Source of the DNA: a virus | IMG/VR virus record: IMGVR_UViG_3300025128_000015 | Coordinates: 62,001 to 126,000 of that record | Strand: one strand, 5' to 3' | Length of the DNA stretch: 64,000 nt | Part shown: positions 33,909-41,182 of the stretch, piece by piece | Layout of the letters: each line of letters begins with the position of its first letter | Position numbering within the stretch: position 1 is the first letter of the stretch | Notes under the pieces: model-generated | Seen by the model: only the letters and a program-made list of their open reading frames with translations | Told to the model about the DNA's origin: nothing | Database searches by the model: none | Translations under genes and position numbers: made by a program

Positions 33909-34523
33909 ATGACTGACAAGATCAAGAATCGGATTGAAAAGCTCTCGAAAGAGGAAATGTTATCTAACTGGGAGCATGGCTTTCTTGAATCTCTCCTTAA
34001 ATGGACTGAAAAGGGTAATCATTTATCACACCGTCAAAACACTACACTTCAAAACATTGAAGCCAAATATAGTGACGACAAGAAAGCTGCCCTGGAAGCC
34101 TGGAAAGGAAACTATACGTCAGAGATGCGAGAAAACATGACCATCATGGCTCATTATTATATCAATAATCCTCCCTATTTCGGAGATGTTGCCCGTCGTG
34201 TGATGAGCGATAAAGAAGACGCCTTTATTCCTTCAGAAAAGGTATATCGCGCCATGTGTGAAAACAAGTATGCTGCCCGCGTTATTGAAATCGTAAAGAC
34301 AACTCCCTTGTTTGAAGTCGGCTCGATGGCTAATGTACGAGCCAATGCCGGCGGTCATGCGTCACAATTCAAAAACAAAATGGTAATGATCTTGGAACAT
34401 GACTTAAATAATATAGTTTCTGCCGCGAAAGACGCCCGGCCAGTTCATGTTATTCCTGTGGGCTCGTCGAAGTCTTTCTGGACTGAAGAAAGATATTTGA
34501 AAAAAGCTAAAAAAGTTAGTTGA
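33909..34523 (+). CDS. Hypothetical helical protein
   Basis: 204 aa. Mostly helical, with an N-terminal charged region and a conserved-looking end (VHVIPVGSSKSFWTEERYLKK). No recognised family. It has its own promoter, and the next promoter's -35 overlaps its stop. Confidence 0.6.
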   Translation: MTDKIKNRIEKLSKEEMLSNWEHGFLESLLKWTEKGNHLSHRQNTTLQNIEAKYSDDKKAALEAWKGNYTSEMRENMTIMAHYYINNPPYFGDVARRVMSDKEDAFIPSEKVYRAMCENKYAARVIEIVKTTPLFEVGSMANVRANAGGHASQFKNKMVMILEHDLNNIVSAAKDARPVHVIPVGSSKSFWTEERYLKKAKKVS

Positions 34524-34547
34524 CCAAAGATAATTGGTTCCTATCTT
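34520..34547 (+). promoter_or_regulatory. Phage promoter
   Basis: TTGACC (34520-34525), 16-bp spacer ending TGGTTCC, TATCTT (34542-34547), then AATAGTGTAGAC. Confidence 0.75.
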
Positions 34548-34601
34548 AATAGTGTAGACAGAAACAATGAACATTAACCTAGTTACTCAAGGAGATGTAA
34601 C

Positions 34602-35666
34602 ATGGCCATCGATTTCAAAACATTTAATCAAGTTGCCCCGCATGTCGCGGCAGTCCACAAGCCTGTTCTTCTACGGGGACGCCACGGCGTCGGCAAATCC
34701 GAAGTTGTATACCAGCTAGCTGTCCAGCTTGATAAGCCAGTCGTCGAACGACGTGCCTCACAAATGACCGAGGGCGACTTGGTTGGTCTTCCTAAGACCG
34801 ATGGGGACGTAACCTCCTTTTGTCCTCCTGATTGGTTTCAGACGGCATGTGATAACGCGGTCGTGCTCTTCTTTGATGAAGTTGACCGTGCTGTCACCGA
34901 GGTTCGTCAGGGTCTATTCGAGCTAACAGATTCGCGTAAGCTGTTTGGTAATCATCTCCATCCCGATACTGTCATCGTTGCTGCAATCAACGGCGGCGAC
35001 CACGGTTCACAATATCAGGTTGGCGAGATGGACCCTGCCGAGCTTGACCGATGGACCGTCTTTGATGTCGAGCCTACGATTGAAGATTGGCTTGATTGGG
35101 CGAAGGCTAACGTCGATGGTGTCGTTTGGGACTTTATCAATCAGAATCGATCTCACTTAGAGCATCAGACTGACTTCGAGCCTAACAAGGTTTACCCTTC
35201 TCGTCGCTCTTGGAAACGTCTCAACGACTGCCTAGCACACGCTGGCTTCCTGTCCGATGATGCTGATAAGTCTTCGGTATATCATCTGGCGACTGCATTC
35301 GTCGGCTTCGAGGCTGCTGTGTCCTTCAACGACTTCGTTCAAAACTATGAACGTCAAGTGACCGTTAAGATGATTCTTGATGAGGGCAAGATTAATAAAA
35401 CGTCTAACTTCGGTATCAACGAGCATTGCGCCCTGATTGAGAAAATCGAAGCTAGTGATACTTTCACCACCGTATTAGCAGAAAATCAGGTTCAGAACTT
35501 GGCTAACTACTTCGTAACTTTGCCATCTGAACCCGCGATGAAGCTGTGGACTGCTATCGGCAAGGGTGTAAATGAAAATGTGATTGCACTGCACAAGTCT
35601 AAGGCTGACGATGGCACTAAGATTTCAACTCGCATGGTTACCATGCTTACCGGAAAAAATGAATAG
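34602..35666 (+). CDS. MoxR-type AAA+ ATPase
   Basis: 354 aa. Walker A GRHGVGKS at 26-33, Walker B VVLFFDEVDR at 86-95, and sensor region VIVAAINGG with Arg-finger candidates in AELDRW. MoxR ATPases work with VWA-domain partners as chaperones that insert metal or remodel complexes. The next gene encodes such a VWA protein, so the two form a MoxR-VWA pair on separate promoters. Its phage role is unknown; control of host or phage complexes is a guess. Confidence 0.88.
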   Translation: MAIDFKTFNQVAPHVAAVHKPVLLRGRHGVGKSEVVYQLAVQLDKPVVERRASQMTEGDLVGLPKTDGDVTSFCPPDWFQTACDNAVVLFFDEVDRAVTEVRQGLFELTDSRKLFGNHLHPDTVIVAAINGGDHGSQYQVGEMDPAELDRWTVFDVEPTIEDWLDWAKANVDGVVWDFINQNRSHLEHQTDFEPNKVYPSRRSWKRLNDCLAHAGFLSDDADKSSVYHLATAFVGFEAAVSFNDFVQNYERQVTVKMILDEGKINKTSNFGINEHCALIEKIEASDTFTTVLAENQVQNLANYFVTLPSEPAMKLWTAIGKGVNENVIALHKSKADDGTKISTRMVTMLTGKNE

Positions 35667-35687
35667 CTATGACTACCATATAATGAA

Positions 35688-35783
35688 GCCGTTCAACGCC
35701 TGTCCTGAATGGCATAAAACGGAGTAGAAAGCAGGCTGGGCTAGGTTGTCGGCCCGACGAGATGACCCTATTCGTTTTTTTTT
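35688..35783 (+). ncRNA. Candidate pseudoknotted RNA between the MoxR and VWA genes
   Basis: GCCGTTC (35688-35694) pairs with GAATGGC (35707-35713), and the loop sequence GCCTGT (35698-35703) pairs with GCAGGC (35731-35736), giving an H-type pseudoknot. A small GTCG/CGAC hairpin and a nine-T run (35775-35783) follow. It may be a riboswitch-like attenuator or a small RNA with its terminator. No known class was recognised. Confidence 0.5.
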
Positions 35784-35794
35784 CTAAGCACCCC

Positions 35795-35822
35795 TTGACG
35801 ATTGTTGAGGGGTGCTTATCTT
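35795..35822 (+). promoter_or_regulatory. Phage promoter inside an inverted repeat
   Basis: TTGACG (35795-35800), 16-bp spacer ending GGTGCT, TATCTT (35817-35822). AAGCACCCC (35786-35794) and GGGGTGCTT (35809-35817) bracket the spacer, a possible operator. Confidence 0.75.
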
Positions 35823-35857
35823 TCTAGTGTAAGACAACTACTTATTAAGGGAGCATC

Positions 35858-37069
35858 ATGTTCAACCTTAACGATCATATCTTTCGCCTACTTCAAGACG
35901 AACCTTTCTTTGCATCTTTATCGCGCAATGTGGATAAGACAGAAGATTCTAATGTTCCAACGGCCGGAGTGCGTATCAACCCTGATACTGGGTTCTTTGA
36001 GTTGTTATACAACCCTGAGTTCTTCGAGGGCCTAGAGACTGACAAACAACGTGCAGGTGTGCTAGTACATGAGTTTTATCACCTTGTGATGGAACATATT
36101 ATCGGACGCCTTCCTGACGAATTGTCAGGCATCTTTGAGAACCAGGTTGACCCCGAGAAGCAATCGCTTTTTAAATTATACAATATTGCCGCAGATTTAT
36201 CTATCAACTGCCATATTGGACGTGAGAACTTACCTGAGAATGGCTGCTTCCCTGGTCATGGACACTTCGAGGACTTTGAGCCATTCAAGACGGTTGAGTT
36301 TTATTATGAAAAGCTGAAGGAAAAGGCCGAACAAGAGCAGAAAGATGGTAAGACTGAAGGCGGCGTCGGTGATATGGACTCCTTCGATGACCATAGTCAA
36401 TGGGGTGGAAAGGCTTGTGACACAGCGACTAAAGAGATTGCTAAACAGCGATTGACAGAGGCTGTTAAGAAAGCTGCCGAAGATGCATCGAAGTCTAGCT
36501 CATGGGGTTCAGTGTCCGCTTCTATGAAAAAAGAAATTATGGACCGTATCACTCCAGTCTTAGACTGGCGCAAGGTGCTACGTTACTTCGTCAAGTGCTC
36601 TCAGAGGGCTGAAAAACGCTCTACAGTGAAGCGACTCAATAAGCGCTACCCTTACGTCCATCCCGGTCGTAAAGTCCGTAGGCAGGCGAGTATTGCCATC
36701 TCTATCGACCAATCTGGCTCGGTGTCTGACAATATGTTAGCTTCGTTCTATTCTGAACTTAACAAACTAGCTGAAATTGCTACTTTTACCGTCGTACCTT
36801 TTGATACCGAGGTTGCAAAAGACAAGGTGTATGAGTGGCGTAAAGGTGAAAATCGAAAGCGCGAACGTGTCCTGTACGGTGGCACTTGCTTCGATGCTCC
36901 TACTGAGTATGTCAATGCTGGTGGCTTTGATGCTCACATCGTCTTGACCGACATGTGCGCGCCTAAGCCTAAATCTAGCCGATGTCCTCGAATGTGGATG
37001 ACGGACGCGGAAAACGCTCGCCGCCCGTACTTCAAAACTAACGAGCGAGTGATTGCAATAACAAAGTGA
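35858..37069 (+). CDS. VWA-like protein with putative metallopeptidase motif (DUF2201-type)
   Basis: 403 aa. HEFYH at residues 71-75 lies in a putative metallopeptidase domain, followed by a charged linker and a C-terminal VWA-like domain with the MIDAS motif D284-Q-S-G-S. This two-part layout matches the DUF2201 group, usually encoded beside a MoxR ATPase, as here. The pair probably acts together on a metal-dependent or assembly step. It is the best clue to a defined two-gene system in the accessory region. Confidence 0.85.
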   Translation: MFNLNDHIFRLLQDEPFFASLSRNVDKTEDSNVPTAGVRINPDTGFFELLYNPEFFEGLETDKQRAGVLVHEFYHLVMEHIIGRLPDELSGIFENQVDPEKQSLFKLYNIAADLSINCHIGRENLPENGCFPGHGHFEDFEPFKTVEFYYEKLKEKAEQEQKDGKTEGGVGDMDSFDDHSQWGGKACDTATKEIAKQRLTEAVKKAAEDASKSSSWGSVSASMKKEIMDRITPVLDWRKVLRYFVKCSQRAEKRSTVKRLNKRYPYVHPGRKVRRQASIAISIDQSGSVSDNMLASFYSELNKLAEIATFTVVPFDTEVAKDKVYEWRKGENRKRERVLYGGTCFDAPTEYVNAGGFDAHIVLTDMCAPKPKSSRCPRMWMTDAENARRPYFKTNERVIAITK

Positions 37070-37077
37070 GGTGAAAA

Positions 37078-37257
37078 ATGGATTGGTATGCAATTTATGG
37101 GAAAGATATGAAAAGGGAGCATGACGAAGAAGAATTGACTTTCGATTATCAAGATATGGATGTATCCGAGCTTGATTCAATCGATGGTAAAAATGGTTGG
37201 GGATCAGGTTCACTAGAGCAGATTTCGACAGAGATCTCGTCAGACTGGTATGAATGA
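37078..37257 (+). CDS. Small acidic hypothetical protein
   Basis: 59 aa, 8 nt after the VWA gene. Rich in Asp, Glu and Ser (DEEELTFDYQDMDVSEL). It probably shares the VWA transcript. No domain is recognised. Confidence 0.55.
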   Translation: MDWYAIYGKDMKREHDEEELTFDYQDMDVSELDSIDGKNGWGSGSLEQISTEISSDWYE

Positions 37258-37619
37258 TGGTCCGTGCTTTTATTTTAATATGCTTAATGGCTACACCGAT
37301 TCTGGCCGAGAGACTACCCAGGCACGTTAAAACCCCTGAGTCCTGTAAGGTTGTCAATGTCACTGGCGAGAGAGATGGTAAAGTCTATAAGTTGTCCTGC
37401 TCTCGTTCACTTTCAAAAAGAATGAGAGGTTGGGTTTTCTTTGATAAAGATTGGTCCAAAGATAAGCGATATCGCACCCGTGTTTGGTATTCTCGACGAG
37501 ATAGCTGGCGAATGGAGGAAAAATCATATTGCAAGATACGAACCTGTCGCGCCTTCTCAATTACTATTTACAAGATTTTTTCATGTCAGTACTTGTCTGA
37601 TAAGAATCCGTTCCTATAG
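37254..37619 (+). CDS. Small secreted basic protein
   Basis: 121 aa with a signal peptide (ILICLMATPILA, cleavage likely after residue 18). The mature part is basic with five Cys, suited to the periplasm. The last codons contain the next promoter's -35 and spacer. Confidence 0.6.
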   Translation: MMVRAFILICLMATPILAERLPRHVKTPESCKVVNVTGERDGKVYKLSCSRSLSKRMRGWVFFDKDWSKDKRYRTRVWYSRRDSWRMEEKSYCKIRTCRAFSITIYKIFSCQYLSDKNPFL

Positions 37620-37620
37620 T
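37593..37620 (+). promoter_or_regulatory. Phage promoter
   Basis: TTGTCT (37593-37598), 16-bp spacer ending CCGTTCC, TATAGT (37615-37620), overlapping the preceding gene's end. Confidence 0.75.
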
Positions 37621-37643
37621 TCAACACACGATGGAGATGTTAA

Positions 37644-37883
37644 ATGTCAAAAAAACTTGATGCAACAATAGTCCTTGGTCACTGTATTATCACAGCCCTT
37701 AAAGCTGCCAAAGAACTACAAAAGCATGACAAGCGCGCAAAGCAGCTTGTAGAGGGTCTATCGCGTATAAAAGCTAACATGATGCCCATTATTCAAGAGG
37801 AATCTGACAAGATCTCAAAAGAGGAAGAAGAGTTCAATAGCTTTTCTAATTCAAAATCTGATTGGATTGAAGGCCGTCGTTGA
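37644..37883 (+). CDS. Small helical protein
   Basis: 79 aa, predicted helical and lysine-rich (KAAKELQKHDKRAKQLVEGL), with a Ser/Asn-rich end. GGAG lies upstream. Function unknown. Confidence 0.6.
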   Translation: MSKKLDATIVLGHCIITALKAAKELQKHDKRAKQLVEGLSRIKANMMPIIQEESDKISKEEEEFNSFSNSKSDWIEGRR

Positions 37884-37990
37884 TTGGTTGGGAAACCTGG
37901 CTGAGTGCAGTCGGAATACTCATCGCAAATATCGCCTTGACCGCAGGAATTATGTTCCTATTATATAAGCAAGAACAGAAAAGTAAATAA
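37880..37990 (+). CDS. 36-aa membrane peptide
   Basis: TTG start overlapping the previous stop. One helix, AVGILIANIALTAGIMFLLY, with a basic end. A promoter for the next gene lies within it. Confidence 0.5.
   Translation: MIGWETWLSAVGILIANIALTAGIMFLLYKQEQKSK
37937..37964 (+). promoter_or_regulatory. Phage promoter inside a membrane-peptide gene
   Basis: TTGACC (37937-37942), 16-bp spacer ending TGTTCC, TATTAT (37959-37964), 43 nt before the gene at 38008. Confidence 0.6.
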
Positions 37991-38007
37991 CTCCAAGAGA
38001 GGAAAAC

Positions 38008-38409
38008 ATGGGCTATCGCTCCGAAGTCGTTTTAGCAGTTGATTCAAATGTCGCTCCCGCCTTTATGGCTCTGACGGCAAAGCATCCAGAGGTTTTACAA
38101 CTCTGCAACGATGCTGACACCTTCCAATCTGGTTATGAGAATGAGGGCGACTGGTTCATGCACTGGTCACACGTTAAGTGGTACGACAGCTTCACAGAGA
38201 TCGAGATAATAAATAAGTTCATCCATGCACTTGAGATGGAAGACTTGACCGAATACGGCGCGCCCGAACATCCGGTTGATGAAAAAGGCAAAGAGATGGA
38301 TTGGTCCGAATGTTTCAGGTTTGTCAGGATTGGTGAGGAAATGGAAGATATCACAACCGCCGGCTGCGGTTTTTGGAATATTGGCATCAGCCGCCATATT
38401 GATTTTTAG
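38008..38409 (+). CDS. Conserved-looking phage hypothetical protein
   Basis: 133 aa, starting MGYRSEVVLAVD, a start I associate with small phage proteins of unknown role. Aromatic-rich middle (WFMHWSHVKWYDSF) and alpha/beta pattern. It heads the largest MKVGDLV array. Confidence 0.65.
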   Translation: MGYRSEVVLAVDSNVAPAFMALTAKHPEVLQLCNDADTFQSGYENEGDWFMHWSHVKWYDSFTEIEIINKFIHALEMEDLTEYGAPEHPVDEKGKEMDWSECFRFVRIGEEMEDITTAGCGFWNIGISRHIDF

Positions 38410-38420
38410 AGAGGCAGAAA

Positions 38421-38585
38421 ATGAAAGTCGGTGACAAAGTAGAACATATTAACAAGCCTGAATACGGTATCGGCAAGATTGTGAGATTCTACGCGAATCA
38501 AAGCACGGTGCTGGTCGAGTTTCCAGATGATAAAGGCTTGTCTTATTGCGATTATCACTCTTTGGTGAAGAAAAAAAGTCGGTGA
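38421..38585 (+). CDS. MKVGDLV-family protein, copy 7
   Basis: 54 aa, beginning MKVGDKVEHINKPEYGIGKI and ending VKKKSR. Its final AAAGTCGGTGA is a remnant of the family's start sequence, as if a following copy had been lost or had drifted. Confidence 0.68.
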   Translation: MKVGDKVEHINKPEYGIGKIVRFYANQSTVLVEFPDDKGLSYCDYHSLVKKKSR

Positions 38586-38587
38586 TT

Positions 38588-38668
38588 GTGGAATACTTTA
38601 TTATTAACAACGCAGCTATTGTAATGGTTGTTGGAATGCTTTTGTTTTTCAAAGGAAAAAATAAATGA
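38588..38668 (+). CDS. 26-aa membrane peptide
   Basis: GTG start without a clear ribosome site. One hydrophobic helix (IVMVVGMLLFF) and a basic end; its stop overlaps the ATG of copy 8. Confidence 0.4.
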   Translation: MEYFIINNAAIVMVVGMLLFFKGKNK

Positions 38669-38820
38669 AAATCGGTGACTTGGTAAAATATGTAACAGGT
38701 TGCATTAGTGTAGTTTTATATATTAATGATGCTGGTGGGACTGTGAAAGTTGTTAGCAACACCGGAAACATCTGCTGGCTAGTTACTTCTGATTGCGAGG
38801 TTATAAGTGAAAGTCGGTGA
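38665..38820 (+). CDS. MKVGDLV-family protein, copy 8
   Basis: 51 aa, beginning MKIGDLVKYV and ending CEVISESR. The shared last 14 nt (GTGAAAGTCGGTGA) start copy 9 in another frame. Two Cys lie in the body. Confidence 0.7.
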   Translation: MKIGDLVKYVTGCISVVLYINDAGGTVKVVSNTGNICWLVTSDCEVISESR

Positions 38821-38995
38821 TTTAATTGAGTATGATGATGGTTCGGTGGGAATTGTTACAAGCGCACCATATAGTGCATTTAATGGTCAAGTGAGCGTCG
38901 TCAATGTTTTGTGGCAGGGCTCCGACAAGCCGTCAAAGATGGACATAACAGCCATTAAGAGCGGCATTGTGAGGGTGGTTGATGAAAGTCGGTGA
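38807..38995 (+). CDS. MKVGDLV-family protein, copy 9
   Basis: 62 aa, GTG start, beginning MKVGDLIEYDDGSVGIV and ending VRVVDESR. The strand VNVLWQGS has the family Trp. Overlaps copies 8 and 10 by 14 nt each. Confidence 0.72.
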   Translation: MKVGDLIEYDDGSVGIVTSAPYSAFNGQVSVVNVLWQGSDKPSKMDITAIKSGIVRVVDESR

Positions 38996-39149
38996 CTTAG
39001 TTAAGCGTGACGCTTGGCCGGCGCATTATTATCAAATCATAGAAATCTATGATAACCAGTACCGCGCAAAAAGGCTGTGTCTCTTGAATTTGACGACTGG
39101 TAGATATGCTACTGATATACAACCGTCACATGTAAAAGTGTTGAGCTAA
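38982..39149 (+). CDS. MKVGDLV-family protein, copy 10
   Basis: 55 aa, beginning MKVGDLVKRDAWPAHYY and ending VKVLS. It overlaps copy 9 by 14 nt. Its stop shares one base with the ATG of copy 11 (TAATG). Confidence 0.7.
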   Translation: MKVGDLVKRDAWPAHYYQIIEIYDNQYRAKRLCLLNLTTGRYATDIQPSHVKVLS

Positions 39150-39349
39150 TGAAGGTCGGTGATTTGGTACAGCTTCAAAGAGGCACGCGGAAACATTGGG
39201 ATCTACCTACAGGTATTGCCCTACTGGTCGAAAAGCTACCGCGAAATGATAGCTTAGAATATGATTGGAAGGTTTTGGTTGATGGTCGTAACATCGAACT
39301 TGGTAGGCAGCTAGAGCAATCGGCGGAGGTCATCAGTGAAAGTCGGTGA
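39149..39349 (+). CDS. MKVGDLV-family protein, copy 11
   Basis: 66 aa, beginning MKVGDLVQLQRG and ending AEVISESR. Core strands TGIALLVEKL and DWKVLVDG. Overlaps copy 12 by 14 nt. Confidence 0.72.
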   Translation: MKVGDLVQLQRGTRKHWDLPTGIALLVEKLPRNDSLEYDWKVLVDGRNIELGRQLEQSAEVISESR

Positions 39350-39506
39350 TTTGATATATCACAAGTGGGGTAAAGACTGTGGCATTGTGGTCGGACGTCC
39401 CGATCCAGCGACACAACCGCCGCCGAACAACTGGTATGTAATGTTCGGCACTAAAAGAGTGATGGTTCATGAGATAAGCTGCGAGGTCTTAAATGAAAGT
39501 CGGTGA
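39336..39506 (+). CDS. MKVGDLV-family protein, copy 12
   Basis: 56 aa, GTG start, beginning MKVGDLIYHKWGKDCGIVV and ending CEVLNESR, with WYVMFG as the Trp strand. Overlaps both neighbouring copies by 14 nt. Confidence 0.72.
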   Translation: MKVGDLIYHKWGKDCGIVVGRPDPATQPPPNNWYVMFGTKRVMVHEISCEVLNESR

Positions 39507-39648
39507 CTTGGTAAAAGATAAGCTATGGGGAGAGTTGGGCATAGTAGTCTGTGTACCTCCAATGCCTTCTATGATAGAAGTTTGCTGGACTGGAGAAAAG
39601 CCCAGAAGACAAAAGCATCTCTTGGGAGATCTTGAAGTTCTGCGATGA
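39493..39648 (+). CDS. MKVGDLV-family protein, copy 13
   Basis: 51 aa, beginning MKVGDLVKDKLWGELGIVV, with IEVCWTGEKP as the Trp strand and an LEVLR end. Last member of the unbroken chain. Confidence 0.72.
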   Translation: MKVGDLVKDKLWGELGIVVCVPPMPSMIEVCWTGEKPRRQKHLLGDLEVLR

Positions 39649-39684
39649 TATTACAGAATTGGTTGGAGAATAAAGTTAAAACAA

Positions 39685-39693
39685 CTATTTATT
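39685..39693 (+). promoter_or_regulatory. Candidate late-promoter motif CTATTTATT
   Basis: It lies 22 nt before the leader-type gene at 39715 and within a small hairpin ACAACTA/TAGTTGT (39681-39701). Confidence 0.4.
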
Positions 39694-39714
39694 GTAGTTG
39701 TTAGGAGAACTAAA

Positions 39715-39924
39715 ATGAAAATCACAAAAACACAACTTAAGCAGATTATCAAAGAAGAGTTGGATACTGCTTTAAAGGATCCTCGTACTGACGAACTCGA
39801 AGCCGCTTTAGAAGTATCGTATAATACAAACCTCGATCCAGAAGAAGCAGCGGCTGATATATTAACAGTGGTTGAGGAGTTCCTGTCTGCCAAGCTCGGT
39901 ATGCCCATAGAATTGAGATATTAG
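39715..39924 (+). CDS. Small protein with type A virion-leader module
   Basis: 69 aa. MKITKTQLKQIIKEELD is the clearest form of the leader found on many proteins in the 45.8-55.6 kb block. The rest is acidic helix (EEAAADILTVVEEFL). Together with its CTATTTAT motif this suggests a late, possibly capsid-internal protein that sits inside an early-type region. Confidence 0.65.
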   Translation: MKITKTQLKQIIKEELDTALKDPRTDELEAALEVSYNTNLDPEEAAADILTVVEEFLSAKLGMPIELRY

Positions 39925-39936
39925 AACGGAGGCTAA

Positions 39937-40128
39937 ATGAAAGTCGGTGACTTGGTAAAAATAGTTGAATACGCTTCGCGTCATACTCCTCTTGGTACAG
40001 TGGGAATAATCACTAAGAAGCTACCCAAACCCTACCCGCATGAACGTTATCACCAGTGTTATGAGGTCCGCTTCAACAATGGATACACCGGCAATCATGC
40101 TAATTTTTGTTTGGAGCTTTTGAAATAA
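39937..40128 (+). CDS. MKVGDLV-family protein, copy 14
   Basis: 63 aa, beginning MKVGDLVKIVEYAS, with GTVGIITKKLPKP as a core strand and CYEVRFNNGY. GGAGG precedes the ATG. Confidence 0.72.
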   Translation: MKVGDLVKIVEYASRHTPLGTVGIITKKLPKPYPHERYHQCYEVRFNNGYTGNHANFCLELLK

Positions 40129-40131
40129 TCC

Positions 40132-40159
40132 TTGTCGGCTAGGAAGTTGTTCCTATGTT
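40132..40159 (+). promoter_or_regulatory. Phage promoter
   Basis: TTGTCG (40132-40137), 16-bp spacer ending TTGTTCC, TATGTT (40154-40159), then TGAGACGTAAC. Confidence 0.78.
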
Positions 40160-40188
40160 TGAGACGTAACAGAGAACAGGAGTTCAAA

Positions 40189-40428
40189 ATGTTGAAAAAG
40201 TTCGTTGTACCAGTGACCTGGATGGTCAGTTCCTACGTTGAGGTTGAAGCCATCGACGAAGACGGAGCAGCCCACGAAGCGATGGGAGTTGATATAGATT
40301 CACTTCCTAATCCTGAGTATGTAAGGTTTAGCTATGAGGTCGATGAACAATCAATCGAAGAAGTGTCATTCGAAGGCACTGAAGCCGGCGACTTTACCAC
40401 CTGGGAAAAGATCCCCGGAGGTTTTTAA
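40189..40428 (+). CDS. Small hypothetical protein
   Basis: 79 aa from the ATG at 40189, with AGGAG upstream; an earlier in-frame start would overlap the promoter. Strand-rich start (KKFVVPVTWMVSSYVEVEA) and acidic body. The structured RNA at 40433 follows 5 nt after its stop. Confidence 0.6.
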   Translation: MLKKFVVPVTWMVSSYVEVEAIDEDGAAHEAMGVDIDSLPNPEYVRFSYEVDEQSIEEVSFEGTEAGDFTTWEKIPGGF

Positions 40429-40432
40429 CATT

Positions 40433-40577
40433 AAAGGTTCTCGGTGGTGCCTTAGCGGCTTAAAAGGCAACCTTTCAAGTTCTTAGCCTCTCAGATGATC
40501 AAGAGAGTAAGGAAAACGATGAAAGCTAGACCATCGACTCGGAATGGCCCAACGAGCGCCGGGAACCTTTAATTTTT
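40433..40577 (+). ncRNA. Structured RNA with four hairpins and terminator
   Basis: AAAGGTTCTCGG (40433-40444) pairs over 12 bp with CCGGGAACCTTT (40559-40570), followed by a T run (40573-40578). Inside are four hairpins: GGTGCC/GGCAACC (40446-40473), CTCTC/GAGAG extended by CTTA/TAAG (40482-40511), CGATG/CATCG (40517-40536) and CTCG/CGAG (40538-40556). AACCTTT also occurs at 40469-40475 and could pair with the 5' arm instead, giving a switch. No coding potential and no known RNA class was recognised. It follows the gene at 40189 and ends the transcript. Confidence 0.75.
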
Positions 40578-40581
40578 TCAC

Positions 40582-40609
40582 TTGTCTATTAATAATCCGT
40601 TCCTATGTT
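40582..40609 (+). promoter_or_regulatory. Phage promoter
   Basis: TTGTCT (40582-40587), 16-bp spacer ending CCGTTCC, TATGTT (40604-40609), then ATAGATGTAACGGG. Confidence 0.82.
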
Positions 40610-40642
40610 ATAGATGTAACGGGAACAACAGGAGTTGATAAC

Positions 40643-41116
40643 ATGCTTCACGAGAAAGCTGTAAAGAAAGTAGAGAAGGCGCTAGGCGTCAAGGTTGAAC
40701 TTATTGGTAATTGCCGCTATGGTTGTACTTACGATGGACACGTACTGTCTTGGCTAGTTCAGCGAAAGTGGAGGTCAGAGGGCACAAAACTCCTCAAAGA
40801 TGGGCCTCTTGAAGCCTCTAACTGGCACATCCGACGAGAGGATGACCATTCGGATTCGATGGTTGATTACTTTGCTGGTTCGTATCGTGAGAACGTAACG
40901 CAACTGATCAACGCGGTTAGACCGCCTAAACCTAAGTTTCCTGTTGGTTCACTAGTGCAGGGCAAGGAAAATAAAAGGGCTCAACGTCAAGGCTATGCTA
41001 ACCGTCTTGCTATCGTAACCGAGGCAGGCAGATACATGTATTTGAAATGGGTATCAGGTAAAGAGGACCGATATCGTATTAGCTACCCTGAACGAGATTT
41101 TCAGTTGGCAGGGTAA
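40643..41116 (+). CDS. Hypothetical protein, possible LPD29-like plus SH3-like tail
   Basis: 157 aa from the ATG at 40643 (AGGAG upstream). The first part, with CRYGCTYDGHVLSWLVQ and MVDYFAGSYRENVTQLI, recalls a small domain (LPD29-like) found in polyvalent phage and plasmid proteins. The end, FPVGSLVQGKENKRAQ, has the GSLV turn of SH3-like proteins. Function unknown. Confidence 0.62.
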   Translation: MLHEKAVKKVEKALGVKVELIGNCRYGCTYDGHVLSWLVQRKWRSEGTKLLKDGPLEASNWHIRREDDHSDSMVDYFAGSYRENVTQLINAVRPPKPKFPVGSLVQGKENKRAQRQGYANRLAIVTEAGRYMYLKWVSGKEDRYRISYPERDFQLAG

Positions 41117-41124
41117 AATAATCC

Positions 41125-41152
41125 TTGTCTACTCAAAAAGCGTGCTTATTGT
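41125..41152 (+). promoter_or_regulatory. Phage promoter
   Basis: TTGTCT (41125-41130), 16-bp spacer ending CGTGCT, TATTGT (41147-41152), then TTAGATGTAACGGG. Confidence 0.8.
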
Positions 41153-41182
41153 TTAGATGTAACGGGAACAACGGAGAAAAAG

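Noticed and set aside
36767-37363. 198-codon minus-strand ORF opposite the VWA gene
   Set aside because: It lies antisense to a clear protein family, crosses several gene borders and has no recognisable motif.
38800-39510. CRISPR-like array suggested by the regularly repeated 14-nt word
   Set aside because: Spacing is irregular, the intervals are coding genes and the word is explained by overlapping starts and stops.
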